Source: Ianthella basta
Lineage: Eukaryota > Porifera > Demospongiae > Verongiida > Ianthellidae
Length of the DNA stretch: 64,000 bases
Direction of reading: 5' to 3'
Assembly (NCBI GenBank): GCA_964019415.1
Contig: OZ025879.1
Span: 2,856,794 to 2,920,793, forward strand
This document shows positions 44,344-57,260 of this stretch, one piece after another. Both the position numbers and the translations under genes were made by a program. Each line of letters begins with the position of its first letter. Position 1 is the first letter of the stretch. The notes below the pieces were generated by a model. That model was not told the DNA's origin. It saw only the letters and a program-made list of their open reading frames with translations, and made no database searches.

Positions 44344-44821
44344 CGTGGGTAGCGAGTGGGCGTAGTTGCATGGGTGGGTAAGGGTGGAGATGGTAGGAGG
44401 GGGTGGACCAGTTGCATGTGGGTTAGATCATAGACACTACACCCATACTACAGGCTACATGTACATATGCATGCGAGGTGTAGTACCTAACCCTGCTCCT
44501 ACGCACGGTTATCGAACAGGCATCATAGCATAAGCGTGTAGCTAAGCTACGCACACTGCTCCACGCACACACTACTGGAATTGTCTAACCTCCAACAGCA
44601 CAAAACTGCCCGAAGGCACTCTCTGAAGCAACTCTTAGCCCATTCGGCAGTTGGGAAATGACTGCCGCGTCCCTCCTCTCTGGAGCCACGATGGGGTCCG
44701 ACCGTCCGGTACTTTCTGTGAACTGGGGGAGAGCTTCGCTTAGAGGTACCTTGGGATAAGACAGCCACCGCAGCCCGACGCCCCTGGGCCGTCTCGCCAA
44801 CTGTCTTCCTAGTGCTTGCAT
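39854..44821 (-). CDS. PMPCA: Mitochondrial-processing peptidase subunit alpha
   Basis: Ten complement exons total 511 codons exactly: 44590-44821, 44110-44272, 43302-43404, 43063-43155, 42614-42874, 42075-42374, 41718-41780, 41290-41378, 40929-40984 and 39854-40026. The 510-aa length is close to that of human PMPCA. The N terminus is Arg-rich without acidic residues (RQLARRPRGVGLRW), as in a mitochondrial presequence. The core matches PMPCA: LPNGLRVASE, FGQFC, GSRCELDYPSGVTH, the glycine-rich substrate loop GGGGSFSAGGPGKGM (~329-343), LNVLN, LMMNLESR and a C-terminal LPKKSRLFSF. The zinc motif HxxEH of the beta subunit is replaced by HILSR, as expected for the non-catalytic alpha subunit, which presents presequences to MPP-beta in the matrix. 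The gene lies inside the death-fold cluster with no obvious functional link. Confidence 0.96.
40030..40690. repeat. About 30-bp polypurine minisatellite
   Basis: Tandem units of the type gggaaggggacagggaggga plus gatggggg occupy the last PMPCA intron. The plus strand is almost pure G/A and the sense strand is pyrimidine-rich. The G-run density could support triplex or quadruplex structure. Open frames here (GTGREMGGGK) are artefacts. Confidence 0.95.
41155..41280. repeat. (GT)n microsatellite
   Basis: A GT tract abutting the donor of PMPCA exon 41290-41378. Confidence 0.95.
41848..42032. repeat. CA-rich tract with CCACCCA units
   Basis: Mixed CACACA and catccacccac repeats in the PMPCA intron upstream of exon 41718-41780. 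Confidence 0.85.
44277..44340. repeat. (GT)n microsatellite
   Basis: A GT tract adjoining the acceptor of PMPCA exon 44110-44272. Confidence 0.9.
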
Positions 44822-45505
44822 GATCGTGCGCTCGTGCTAGTTCCCAAACCCGTTTCAAATGTACATTCACCTGTTCTCGAGTGATGTGCCGCGGTTTACC
44901 TGTAGCTAGTACGTCATCAGGTTGCACGCACGATAGCTATTACTTTTAAAATTGCCTAGTGTAAGTCAGTGACTGGTGCCCCGTGATATATGGCAGCTGT
45001 CCGGTATCACAGCTGAGCACGCAGAGAGTAGCTAGCTAGCTGCTGCTTCAATGCATGCACTGGTTAATCAGTAGATGGCCATAAGATCCATGGTACAACA
45101 GCAACAAATACTAACTAACTGCCTGTAAAACACTTACTAAAGTAACATTTTCAGTCTGTTGTAAACAGTGTGATATGAACAAGAATCCAAATCATGCAAT
45201 GAACATGCAGTACTGCAGAATAGCTAGCTACTTTACAGTAAAGTGTAGCTACAACAATGGGTTACAGGAGAACTTGCCAGTATGGTATGCATCTAGCTGG
45301 TCATGGTTTGAGGTATGTATGCAAGTACATGTACGTATGTATAGCTATACACACCACTGCTATTGGGATATATGCATGTACATAGCTAACCAAGAATGTG
45401 CACATGTGTAGCTAATAAAGAACATGCTCAGTAAAAGTCTGACATGGCCAGTTGCAAGACTGTGAGTCAGGCTCAGCCACACGTCAGCAGCTAGCAACTA
45501 AATGA
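44822..45505. other. Region upstream of PMPCA, downstream of DD-membrane gene 1
   Basis: No gene was recognised. It should contain the PMPCA promoter and 5' UTR (near 44822-44960) and the 3' UTR of the next minus-strand gene. Confidence 0.4.
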
Positions 45506-48500
45506 CTAATACTTCTCCAGGGCAGTCTGGACGTTTGACTGGATAATGGAATACTCGCTGAGAAAGCACACTGATATAGCTGTGCACAGTAGTACCATTA
45601 AACCAGCCATCATGACAATTCGGCCGCCATGTTGCTTCCTCACACCTGGCGGCTTGGCACGCCTCACAGAGTTCTCCTGGTGGAGCTTGAGCCACATGAA
45701 CCAAAACAGGTATGCAGAGGGTATGATTGGATACAAGATGTGTAGCACACCTCCAAGCGCAGGGGGCTGGGAGATGTACAAGACGATCACACCACAGAAC
45801 TGAAACAGAATCCCAATAGATCGATACGGTGCACTGCTGTGGGCAGTTGGCCATACACAGGTGGACAGGAAGTGGCAAATGGTGAAGAATGCCACAAAGC
45901 AGAACCAGTGGAGGTGAGCATGCTCTCCAGTCACTTGTGCGTTCTTGATGCCACTGATGGGCTGTCCTGATGAAGCAAATAACATGAGTGCCAGGATATA
46001 TATTTGGACCGACACTAGAATCAATATTTCACACTCTCCCCATTTGTTGTTGAAACGATTAACCGCATTCTTTCCTGCTTCTGTTAGCTTCTTTGATGGT
46101 TTCAGTTGGTACCAATGGGCAAAATCCACCAATTCCACAGCTGACCCAACAAGACGATGCACAGTGGCCTCATGGTAGTAGACAGAGGAGAAAATGCCAA
46201 TGAAGAGAAGCAAGAGAAAGTAGTATGTCATGTTAAGCAGCTCCAATGGCATGTACAGTGAACAGTCGAGAGGGAGCGAATAGTCACTTGGTGAAAATTC
46301 CGTTATTCCAATGCGTACTAAAGCAAGGGTGACAAGGAATGCTTCACAGATGGCCGTGGTACACATCATGTAGAACTCAGATGCAAGCTGTTGGGAAAGT
46401 TCCTTAAGAATTGTGCTATGGTCCTTATCCGATACTCCCTGGTTCCAAAAGTGTGCTATAATCTTCTTCAGTGCAGGCCCATTCACCTTCTTCTCAATTT
46501 CTCGTCTAAGGCTGATTGCTGGGGATACACCATCAAGTCTTCGAGCCATAGCATGAGAAGCAATCCCAAGTAAAAGAAGTGGCAACAGGCAGAATGTAAA
46601 GAAGCGAAGGAAGATGGACAGCAGCAAGAAGAACCAACCTCTGACTGAGTGGCGCTCTGTTGCTTGCTTGTTGATGAGTAGCACACACAAAACTATGTTG
46701 ATCCACAGTTGCAGAATGATTAAGGCCAGCAATCCTCCAATGACAACATTCTTCAGCAGGTTGGATCCAAGGTAGTTATATGGCCAGTTCCGGCTTGTGA
46801 CAAAAAGGGGCCCTGACTTTGGTGGTATGACAGATTGATTCAATGGGTGGTCTGCTTCTGCGGGCTCATCATCAGGTGAAGACATATTGATTAGGTTTTC
46901 AGGTCGTACAGGAGCTTTGCTAGGACTATTAGCAAGTGGGTCTGCATGTGGATCTGCAGGGATTAGCAAGAAAGGGATTCTACATGAACATGATTCTACA
47001 TGAACAAATATATAAGCTTAGACTAATTATAACTAGCTGCCAACTATATGTACTGGGGGGGGGGGGGGGGCTGGGGTGGCTAATAGCTATAAAGTTTCAC
47101 ACTCATGAGACATATAATATTCTAGTGTGTGCATGCATATATGGAAGTTGTAATACACACATTACACAACTTGGGCCAATGTACAATTCTTGAGCTAAGC
47201 ACAAACACAGCATACAATCATAATCACTTCCTTAAAGGACAGTATGTTTTGATCAGTGCACCTTCTTCAGCTATTATAGAACATAGCAGAATGTGACCAT
47301 AATAGGTATACAGGTTGTCAATAAGGGCATGAAGTCCATTAGAGGTTGACAGGAGGGATCTATGATCACGCAAGCACTAGGAAGGCACGACCTTGCGACA
47401 CTGGACTACAACACATTAATAATAATAAAAAATAGATGCCTTGTGACACTTAATGACACACCTATATCTTCTCATTCAAGAAGTTGTGCTGCCTTCCTTT
47501 CTGTACCAGCTGAGACCTAGCTATGTATTCAATTGAAATTGACTCTGAGACTTAAGTTCAATGACTTACTCTATCATCAATCAACATCACATTGCAGTGA
47601 TTCTCTATGATGCAGGGCCGTCGGAGGCAATTTAGAAGTGGTAAGGCCATTGGGTGAAGGATACAAAATGTCGTGAGTGGAGCGAGTGAAAAAATTTTTT
47701 TTAGCTACTTTTAATTATCATGCAGATAACGTTTGCTACAGATCTGTGCCTCAAGAATGGTGATGCCTTTGCTAGCCCAGCATGCACTCTCGATCAGTCA
47801 GTAAGTCGTTTTAATTATAAGAGGGTTACATAGATTTCACAATAAATCATGTACTTGTTTTGCATGCATTGTCTGTACACAGTATATATAATATATTAAT
47901 GAATGAAGCCATATCAATATTTCCACAGATTAGCAATTCCTGAAAACCTGCACAAGGCTGATGAGGCTTGTCACCTATTGTCGGCATTCTTAGGTCCACG
48001 TGCCTCGACGATAAGGCCATTTTGAATTGTTACATCACCATTAAGGGTATAGCAATTCGCTGACGTGTGGTGCTACAAGCCATGCTTCGTAGCGCCAGAT
48101 GATGTGGGTCTATTGGTGCGAGAAAACAATTGCCTATGTACTCGCTGCTGGCCTCCATCTTTATTACGTTTTGAATCGATTACGTAACAAAACATGGCGG
48201 AAGAAAGGAGCGTGTTTGTAAATCGTGAAGTATTGGACCCTACTTGATATCTCCGGTTTCATTGCATCTGCTAACAACCTAAGATCATTGCTTCCTTTGC
48301 TTCCTCAACGGTTAGTTAGGGTAGGGTAGGGGTTATCTGGTTTAGTAGCTAAAAACACTGGTTTTGAAAATTAATAAAAACTGCTAGCTGTTCAAAAAGT
48401 GGTACGGCCATGGCCGTACCGGCCGTACCGCCTCCGACGGCCCTGCGATGTCATTATATATCACACTATACCGATGGTATATATTATTTTGGTATATCTA

Positions 48501-50756
48501 ACAGAGTTTACAATGCTTGGCAAGTTAACCAATTTCAATTAAGTAGTTCGAAACCAGTTTGGTGCAATTTCACTTGTAATGAAACCGGTTTAGCCCATGC
48601 AATGCAATCCAATTTAGATCCAACTCAGCTCATGATGTGAGTTAAAGCGTTTGAAACTGGATTGGCTCTTGTGCAATCGACGCAATGGTGATGACTTGAA
48701 CGGACAAGACTTTGCTGACAGTTTGGAGTACAACAGACTTTTGAAGCTAACTCAGGCAGAGGCGGTTTTAAATCAGTTTCCATTTGTCAATGAACACCTT
48801 GTAAGAAATGCCTGCAACAAATCTGCAATCACTGCAGCCGCTCTGCTACAGGATTGCCCAATCAGAGCCTATTGAGCACATGATACTCAACAACCACATT
48901 AACTACTGTAACTAAATGTACGCACTGTCACACTTACACAGATTCATCAGACTGGTAATAAGTGTTGTGAACCAAATCCCAATGGTATTCCCTCGTGGGA
49001 CTGCAGCTGGCCTCTTGCTTGGCTCAGCTGCATGGGGAAGGACGTATGACTTCATATAATATAATAATATACTACTACCATTAAACACTTAACAGTACGT
49101 ACAGTACACTAGCTACTGTATGCAGTGGATATCTTAAGGAGGGAGCTGTCAAATACACTTTATTGCATAATTATATCAAAAGTACTCGCTCTCTGCTTCA
49201 TGTTTTCCCTTATCTAGAAATGTGAGTGTGGGTTGCTTCAAACCAAAATGCTGGAACTCATACCTTTTCACCATGTTTGAATTTTGTGCAAGTGTATCAT
49301 TGCATGCTCATGGTACAGCAAACACACTGATTTTGTCTGCATGTACAGGGCTAATTTCTATTTTAATTTGACAGCAATGCCCAATTTCACATTTGTAACA
49401 TAATTCATCAGTATGCATGTAGTTACAGTTCAGACTGAAGCCAAACGGTCTATACATGCAGTTTTGCATGAGAGCTAAACAGCATTGGATGCACAGTCCA
49501 GAGGTAGGAATTATAATATGTAGCTATGCAGTTTTGTCTTCAGTACCAATCCCAAACCTTATACCAATTGACACTCACATGAACTGTCAGACAGATGCAA
49601 GCATACATATCACCATAGATGTGAACAAGACTAAGCACTCATAACAGGCTTGGTTACAGACTATAGCTATAGCCCCTCCTCATGCATCTTTTGGAGGTCC
49701 ATTTCATCTGGGATAGCTAGGTCTGGCACATGTCATACATCTAGTTGAGCAGGTCAACAGTGCATGCAACCCATGCATGCAGACTATGTACTATTATGTA
49801 ACCTGACACCGTATGTTAGCTAACAACAGCTGTCCAGCAGCAGCTATTTCACATTGTATGACTATCGTGCAGGAAAGGATGTTTGTTGCTTCTTGTATGT
49901 CATCCATGGTCTGTATTTGCACATGAATAAATTAGAACAAAATCAATGTACAAAAGTTGCAAAACCATGCATGCTTTTCTTCAGACACAACTTGGTTAAG
50001 TTGCATATTTCCCCATAATAGGCCTGGGTGTACAAGGCTACACACAGACATGCACAGACAGGTTATTCATGCAAAGATATGCCCTGACACAGGTCTCTAG
50101 TAATGGAACTTGACTAGTTGTATCACTCACTTCCTGTAGCAATGCATTCAATCTGGTCTGCCAAATCCTTCTGCCCATTGTTTTTAGCTGCATCAATCAG
50201 TTGCTTGAAGGTAGCTTGGGTGCCATATCTTTGTTGCCACATAAGAAGAAGTTGCCAAGTCTGCTCTTTCAGTTCATTATCTTGGTGCTGTACCGTTGCT
50301 ATGTCTCCATCTTTGAGACCCAGATGACGGAAGAACATTTTCCACCCCTTGCCAGGGAGTTTCTCATTCACATCCAGTAGTTCGTGATGTTCCGGCACAC
50401 GGAGGCAGTCCTCATTGTCAGAAGCAAGGGCTTCTGAAGTTTTACGATCAGGTAAATCCTGCATACAATGCACAGCAAGAAAACTGCCTACTATAAATCT
50501 ACCCATCCTCTTAATAGCTATCCTGAGCAAATTGGGCTAGCTATTTAAGCCACAGATAATGTAGCCATTTGATTATTGTGCAGGAACCTGCCCCAGTGCG
50601 TGCAACAGCTATCCACGTTTGGCACACGCACGGGGATGCGCACGTTCGTACACGTGGTATAGCTACTCGCAGACCCACGGTTAGGGAACCACGGCGTAGA
50701 AGAGTCACTGATACCAGCTAGCTACGGCTCTACCACATGACACTCACCGCCGACAT
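45506..50756 (-). CDS. Death-domain protein with polytopic membrane region, gene 1
   Basis: Four complement exons total 625 codons: 50748-50756 (MSA), 50131-50458, 48938-49027 and 45506-46953. Phases are 0, 1, 1, the same pattern as the next two DD genes. Residues ~28-108 form a death domain: LLDVNEKLPGKGWKMFFRHL, LKDGDIATV, TWQLLLMWQQRYG, ATFKQLIDAAK, DLADQIE. The second hinge exon (~113-142) encodes a mildly hydrophobic stretch (IGIWFTTLITSLMNL). The last exon encodes a Pro-rich linker and about nine hydrophobic helices (near 211-236, 248-274, 337-357, 379-401, 449-470, 490-510, 521-540, 541-565, 586-608). Characteristic motifs are YYHEAT and HFLSTCVWP. No signal peptide is present, so the death domain is probably cytosolic. 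DDs recruit other DDs in receptor and adaptor complexes; the ligand and partner here are unknown. The hinge exon is the least certain part. Confidence 0.82.
47613..48445. mobile_element. Non-autonomous DNA transposon with CAGGGCCGTCGGAGG ends
   Basis: Ends CAGGGCCGTCGGAGGC and GCCTCCGACGGCCCTG are perfect 16-bp inverted repeats 833 bp apart, in the last intron of DD-membrane gene 1. There is no transposase frame. The CAGGG ends resemble hAT elements, but I could not find a convincing 8-bp target duplication. Confidence 0.7.
48460..48900. repeat. Possible dispersed element rich in aaaccgg motifs
   Basis: This intronic segment shares short motifs (accagtttggt, aaaccggtttag) with the interior of the 22902-23372 element and with 50920-50940. 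Boundaries could not be defined. Confidence 0.3.
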
Positions 50757-51376
50757 CGCTATGAGGTCTGTGCCTGTTCGCGCGTAAAGCAGGTCAGCTG
50801 TGCACAGAGAGTGGTTCTAGTGGCATAGCTGCCAACAGTGTGAACTTTTATACCCAGAGTGAAGGGAAGCGCGCATTACGTCACGATCAACATAGGGGAA
50901 GTACTTTACCTTAAACCGGCTCGGCTGTTAAACCGGTTTGGCTGATGCAACGCATGCGCAATAGCCACATCAATCTGCACCCGTGACACACCCGTACGTG
51001 TACAGTGGTGCGGTGGTGCCGGTGTCATCCGGGTAGCCCCCCATGTACGTACATACATTACATAGCAGCGGCGCTTAAGAAAGTTTCCCTAATGCCACAC
51101 CCAAGCCGAGTTTGGGTGACGCTGCAGTTGGGTGTGGCTATAATAAAAAGCGATAGCTATAATTGTTGTCGCATGCACTAGCTTAATTGCTGTGTCAGGC
51201 CTAATAGGTTAGCCCAATCTGTAAATGGAAGTCCCCTCAGGACCCCACATCCTGTGCAATGTATCACATGGCACATTCTTTTAGTGTTTCTCACTGGTAG
51301 CTAAGTAGCTAGCTAGGTCAGGAATTGTTGGGTTGTCCATAAATGTCCAGCGTGTGTTAATAACCTGTGCTAAGGA

Positions 51377-51379
<3 letters not shown>

Positions 51380-51439
<60 letters not shown>
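51380..51439. repeat. (GT)n microsatellite
   Basis: A GT dinucleotide tract in intergenic DNA. Confidence 0.95.
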
Positions 51440-51440
<1 letters not shown>

Positions 51441-51616
51441 ATGCGTGCATGCTTGCACGGCCTTTTGAATACAAAGAAGAGTGCAAGAAGTGAAGGTATT
51501 GATTATGCATGCACGCAGTAAATCACCAGAAACAATGTGCAGACATGTGCATTTGGTACAACTGGTGACTAAGGAGATTCGAGCAGCAGTTGGGAAGAAA
51601 CAGTGAGATGAACAGG

Positions 51617-51680
51617 AAACGTTGCATTGAATTTGACAAGTGTTCATGGTGTGCTCGATTGTCCAAAGAAGAATCAAGCT
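51617..51680 (+). mobile_element. Fragment homologous to the 16017-16210 palindrome arm
   Basis: It reads gaaacgttgcattgaa, gacaagtgttcatggtgtgc and agaagaatcaagctat in the same order as 16141-16205, with one inserted T and a few substitutions. It lacks the CTGACGA half, showing that the sequence is a dispersed repeat and not unique to the palindrome. Confidence 0.75.
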
Positions 51681-52538
51681 ATGAACAGGAGATTGTTTGC
51701 ATTATTATACCTGATCAAAGCCTGAGATGCTACCACTCCCATCCCTGAGGCACTATTATAGTAGCTATTTGAACCATTCTCAGACGTACAGCAGCTCCCC
51801 TAGCTAGCTACAGCCTTGTCATGAACCTGCAGCTTACAAGTAGGAAGATGAAAAAAACAGAGACAGACTAATTTGGCCATGTACTCTTCTAGATCTGTTT
51901 TCCACCATGCAGATCACGATCAGCTGCTCTGGACGTGACACATGCAAACATGCAACCAAAATTGTTAAGCTGAAAATAATAATATGATGTATGTTTGCCG
52001 TCAGTCAAAATTAATAATGTATATATATGTATGTGCAACCATCCTGTGCGGTGCCATGCAATGTCATACAAACTGACAAGCCAGTACATGCATGCACATT
52101 CCAATCCCAACAAATCATGCATGCAGTGCACAGTGCACACGTACATGCATGTACAGCAAAGTTATAGCATGCCCATCATGCAGTGCGACACTGACTTCTC
52201 ATGCATGCAGCTTCAACAGTATGCTGCCCTGCCACTTGTGCAATTGGTAATAAACATTTTCTCCTTCACTACTCATGCCCTTATTATATTAAAATAAAAA
52301 TTAATTGTCATCACCCGCTCAAGACACTTAAAAAGCTACTCGGAGTCTTGGTTGTAACTTGCCAGCATGCACATGTCACATGGCACGCTATAATTACTGT
52401 ACAGTATGATCAGAGCATAAAGTACACAGACATACAGTAGTATAGTCACACCATAAAATCTATACATGCAAGTGTAACTCTTGTCATGAAAAATTAAAAT
52501 ATCGTAGTGCTTGATACAACATGGCTGTAGCTTAGAGC

Positions 52539-55500
52539 TTATACAGTGGATATAGGTGTGGCTTCGATGATGGCATACTCACTGAAAATGGACAGAGTGA
52601 TTGCCAAAACCAACTGTGCCATCAAACAAATATAAATTCCCATGTTTCTTCGATGCTGTCGACTCCATCCCTTGGGCTTTGCCGATTGCAGTGAGTACTC
52701 GTAGTGCACCTTTATCCACAAGTACCAAAACAGGTAAGAAGCTGGCATGACTGCAAAGAGAATCTGCAGAAAGCTGCCAAACAGTGGTGGCTGGACAGAG
52801 TACAGAATTGCAAGGAGAAGCGCTTCAAGAAGGATCCCAGAGAAGCGACACTCTGTAGCACCAGGGGCAGACGGCCACACACAAGTTGACAGAAAATGGC
52901 CAGTAGAGAAGACAATGACAAAAATAAACCAGTATAAATGGATCTGTTCTCCAGGCACGTGTGCGGTGATGCCACAGCTAAGGGGAAGGCCAGCCCCTGC
53001 AAACAATAATAGGATAAAGGTATACAGCTGTACTGATAGGAAGATGAAGAATTCTGCAGCACTCCAGCTGTAGTTGAAGTTGTTCACAGTGTTCTTGGCA
53101 GAGGTTATGAGCTCCTTTGACGGCTCCACATTTAAAGTGTCGGCATGGTCTTCCAAAGCAACTGCTCCTGCAACAATACGGTTCATTGTAGCCTCATGGT
53201 TAAAGAAGGAAGAAATGATGCCCATCATTAAGATGAGAGCAAAGTAGGAGAGAGCATCCAGACCTTCTATCAGAACTTCCACCACTCCTCCAAGTGGAAT
53301 TGTATAGGCATCTAATGCAAACCTGGTTACACCCACTTGAATAAGTATTAGAGTGACAATAGCTGCTTCAACAGTAGAAGTAACACACATCACACCAAGC
53401 TCCTTTGCCAAATGGTGCGTGAGCTCTTGCAGAATCTTGGGGTATGTTTTCTTTGCCAATCCCACATCCCAGAAGGTATGGACAACTGCTTGAAGCACAG
53501 GCTCATTGTCTTGTTTGCTAATGAGTTTCAAGAAATCTGAAGAAAGGGAGGATGACTGAGTGCCTAGGTTACTAAGCACTGCACTTGAAAGGGCACAGAC
53601 TGCTACCAACGGCAGCAAGCCACGTGTGAAGAAGTACAGGAAAAATGTTAGAAACATAAAGAAGCCCTTCTGGGAGCCCACACAGGAATGCCTATTGGCA
53701 GAGAGATAGACACTGAATGCAAGTATCAGCATGGAGAAGAGCAGCTGCAAAATGACAATGAACAGCAGGAAGACCCTGATCAAGGTACCCAAGAACGGCA
53801 AACGATCCTGAACGTAATGGAGACATCGGTATGGCCAGAAATCCCTTAAGTTGATAACATCAGGCTCGGGTGAATGTGGGCTTCCCTCTTCTCTTACAGC
53901 AGGTGGAGTGAGGGGAGCATCTGGTTGAGTTGGAGCAGTTGCTGGTAATTCGGCATCTGCACTTAGGGAGTGAATAAGAAACGGTCGCCTAAGCTTCTTC
54001 CTCAAGGATATGGAAGATGCTGCATGAACAAAGAATACAATACAGGCAAACATGGATGAAAGAGAGCATGAGAATTATAATTGCCACGCGAGTTCAGATG
54101 CAGACCTTTGTATCATTATAATATATTAGACATATTATATTAGTTACTACTGTTTCTTTGTACATAAATTTTCGTGGACGGAGGCAATTGCAAAAATTTC
54201 CACACAACAAAATTTTCAACAATTACAGTAGATTTCTAGTAATAGAAATGATAAATAGTAATATTAGAGTAACAGAATTGGAGTCTTGCATTCACTAGCA
54301 TTAATGTACATCATTTCATTAACTCTTGCAGAACATGCATGCGTCACAGGGTTACATAGTGGGGGGTTGAAGTGGGTCTAGAGCAGTGTAGGGGTCCTGG
54401 GATCTGTGTAGTTATTTGTTGCCAGTTTCATGTTTGCCCTGTGCAATTCGCATGTGTCTTTTTCTTCTTGTGTGGGGCTGGTGCGTTATCAGTAAGGAAT
54501 ACGGGATTGTGTGTGAATATGTTGTATTGTGCATGTATTTATGGTTTTGTTCACCTGCATCTAATGGCTCGGTGATGGGGCTACCTTGGCAGCAGGGTTA
54601 TCTATACTGTTGTTCTGCCTCTTGGACATGGTTCTCTTTTCTCTCCTCGGAAGAATGTTCCTCTCTCTCCTTTTAGGTAGGAAGACAATTTATGTGAGGG
54701 CTTTATTGTTTGGTAGAATCTTTGTTGTATTGGAGGTATTTTTTGTTTAAAATTAATTTGAATTTGTATTCATTCTGTTCGGATTGGCTTTCTTTTCTGT
54801 GTGCATGCTTCCTGTGTTTGAGCATGCTATGTTACTGCCTTATCATGTGTTGTCGCTAGTAGGTGCCGGAAGGACACGTGGGTGGAACAAAATGGTGGTT
54901 GGAGGGAGGCCACACAGGTGTGCTGTAGAGGAGACCCACTGCGAAGGGGGTGCATTCAGCGCTTCGTATGCAAGCGTATTGTGTTGGGATAAGTGTACGT
55001 GTTGTTGCTCGTATTGTGTTGTCTGTGTGGGAGAAGTTGGTTTAGCTTCGGGGTTGTCCTGAGGCTTACCGGGGTTTTGAGTGGATCGATTGAGTGGTGA
55101 TTGGGGTTAGTGGTGTGTAGGAGTTGGGGATCTGTCAGGCTTGTTGTCATCGTGGTGTGGATGGTTGTCAGTCGGGGGTTCTGTTTGTTGTTGTGGCATA
55201 GGTAATTTGTGGGTTAGGGGCTATTTATAGTTGTGTGTGGATTCAGTGTTTGTGGGTTTTGCTCACTGCTCACTTTTGAAGCTAGGTGGTGTCGAGGTTG
55301 TGGTTCCAGGTTGTGGTTAGGGTAGTTGTGGTTTTAGTGGTAGTGGATGGATTTGTGCTGGGCTGAGTCTGGTTCAGTGTGGTGTGTACCAGTGGTGGCA
55401 TGTTGGTCGCTGAAGTGGGGTGGTTGTGGAATTTTCTTATCTTTGTCGTGGTGTTGTGTTGGCTGTTCAGATTGAGTATGAATTTGAGTAAGAAATAAAA

Positions 55501-56803
55501 ATGGTTGGCCGTTGCCTGAATGGCTGCATAATTATTGCTGTGAAGTGTTGATGGGACAGTGCATCACAGAGAGTTAGCAATGCGAGCAAGGGGCAGACAA
55601 ATTGCGACGTCAGATTTTGAATTATGTCTTCTTTGAAATGAGATTCACAAGTCTTACCCTCTTTATGCAGCAACTCACTAGAGAGCATCGTCAGCACATG
55701 ATGTAACCATAATACAGACCGCATGTGCCTGCGCTGAAGGTTCTGCACTTTAGTGCTCTTCATTAGTGTGTTTAGTGGTTCTAAAATGTGGAACTCACAA
55801 AGTTTTTCAAACACTCTATCAACAAAATTGCCCTGGCCATGGGAGTCTGCCTTTTCCTCATTTCCTATGTGTACAAGGCAATCATGACATGTACATAATG
55901 ACATTCTTCACTACCATAATACAGGTATCACACATTCATGTACAGATTAGACAATGCACAGTACAGCTTCACAGGATGTACACTGCACGTACAGATACAC
56001 TGCATGCCATACATACCTCCTTTGGAGATAGTCTCAATGTCCTTAGCCAACTTCACTTGTCCACTCTTCTTTGCAGCATCAGTTAACTGCTTGAAGCTTG
56101 CTTGATCTCCTTTGTCATTCGACCAGTAGCACAGGCACTGGTACTTCTGTTCCAAAGGGTCATATCTGTGTTGCTCTACTATAGCATCAATCTCACTGTC
56201 AGGGACGTCAATCTCACGAACAAACATCTTCCAATCAGTGCTTAGTTTGCGGGACACATTCATCAGCTCCTTGGTGGTGGGAGTGCGTGGAGACCCTTCA
56301 TTTCCACTCTGCAGAAAATGGTAGCCAGAAATGTGCTTCATATAATTATAGCTATATGAAGACAGTGCTCTATTCAGTGTATATTAGATCACCACAACAG
56401 ACTGTATCCTTAGTGAGGTATACGTAGGGTCTATGTCTCCGTCAAATCAAATAGCTATATTAACTCAGTGTATAGTAGCAACTGCTAGGTTTGGTCAGGT
56501 TTAGAATAATTAATAGTAGCTACATAGCTACGTAGCTAGCTATCAAGCTATCTGTAGCTACCAGCTACATAAAGGATGGAAGAAGTGGGCAGGAACAGGG
56601 TAATTGAGCCCTCCCATGGTAACTCTGAAGCTCAGTAATAAGTTTGATACAGTGATCATGGAGCCCTCCGCAAGTGCACACACACACACACACACACGCA
56701 CGCACGCACGCACACACACAACACACATTCTAGGATTGTGGCTAATAACATGAGATCATAAAACCGTGAAACGGTCATTTCTAACCTTTGAGGAGCTCGC
56801 CAT
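52539..56803 (-). CDS. Death-domain protein with polytopic membrane region, gene 2
   Basis: Four complement exons total 666 codons: 56786-56803 (MASSSK), 56017-56308, 55658-55864 and 52539-54019, with phases 0, 1, 1. Residues ~18-100 are a death domain (LMNVSRKLSTDWKMFVREID, DSEIDAIVEQH, SFKQLTDAAKK, KLAKDIE). The hinge exon is unusually long (~104-172), helical and Leu-rich (VFEKLCEFHILEPL, HHVLTMLSSELLHKE), versus 24 residues in gene 3. The terminal exon encodes an acidic/Pro linker, DFWPYRCLHYVQDRLPFLG, then about nine hydrophobic helices with FFNHEAT, HFLSTCVWP and SYLFWYLWIK motifs. The membrane exon is nearly identical to that of gene 3, which is transcribed divergently from 57261. Death-domain assembly at a membrane is inferred; the biological role is unknown. 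Confidence 0.85.
54360..55480. other. G+T-skewed segment in the last intron of DD-membrane gene 2
   Basis: About 1.1 kb in which the plus strand is strongly enriched in G and T (gtggttgtgg, ggggttagtggtgtgtagg) without simple repetition. The sense strand of the host gene is therefore A+C-rich. Minus-strand and plus-strand frames are short and show no recognised similarity. Confidence 0.5.
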
Positions 56804-57260
56804 TCCTTTGGCTCAAGATCTGTAGCGGCTAACTAAATTCTAATGGTCACACTACACGGCGAATTGGGGGATGAATGACAAAACTGGGTGTGTCCGCTTT
56901 CTTCCGCTATAAAATTATAGCAACTTACGTGGTGACGTCATAAAGGGGTTGCGCAATCTTAATCGTAGCCCTCCTCTGGTTAAGTTAATTAGCCGTATAT
57001 AGCTAATGAACGGGGTTCTAAGCGGGAGGTGGGGGTGGGGCACACGGCCACGGCCCGCGATCAGGTGAAACAACCGGCGATTACCGGTCATAAGGGGTGG
57101 AGCGAGGGGAGCCGAAGGGAAGTCCCGTCGAGTGCAAAACAGGATGCAAACGCAGATATATGAATATAAACAGCTGTGATCTCGCCCAACTCGACAGTTA
57201 AGAAGACAAGTTACTTAGCTAGTTACCTGCTCCCATCACAAGCCGTGAAAGCCGAAGGGA
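56804..57260. promoter_or_regulatory. Bidirectional promoter of DD-membrane genes 2 and 3
   Basis: 457 bp separate the two divergent start codons. Visible candidate sites are a perfect CRE palindrome TGACGTCA at 56933-56940, a TATA-like tataaaattatag at about 56907-56920, a G-rich block near 57020-57040 and a kappaB-like GGGAAGTCCC at 57117-57126. The arrangement supports co-regulation; the individual sites are matches to consensus only. Confidence 0.4.

Larger units (their letters stand above)
50757..52538. other. Intergenic region between DD-membrane genes 1 and 2
   Basis: No gene was recognised. It contains the promoter side of DD-membrane gene 1 (50757-50900), an inverted repeat gccacaccca/tgggtgtggc at about 51093-51142, a (GT)n tract (51380-51439) and a copy of the palindromic-element arm (51617-51680). 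The left part has several paired aaaccgg motifs. Confidence 0.5.
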
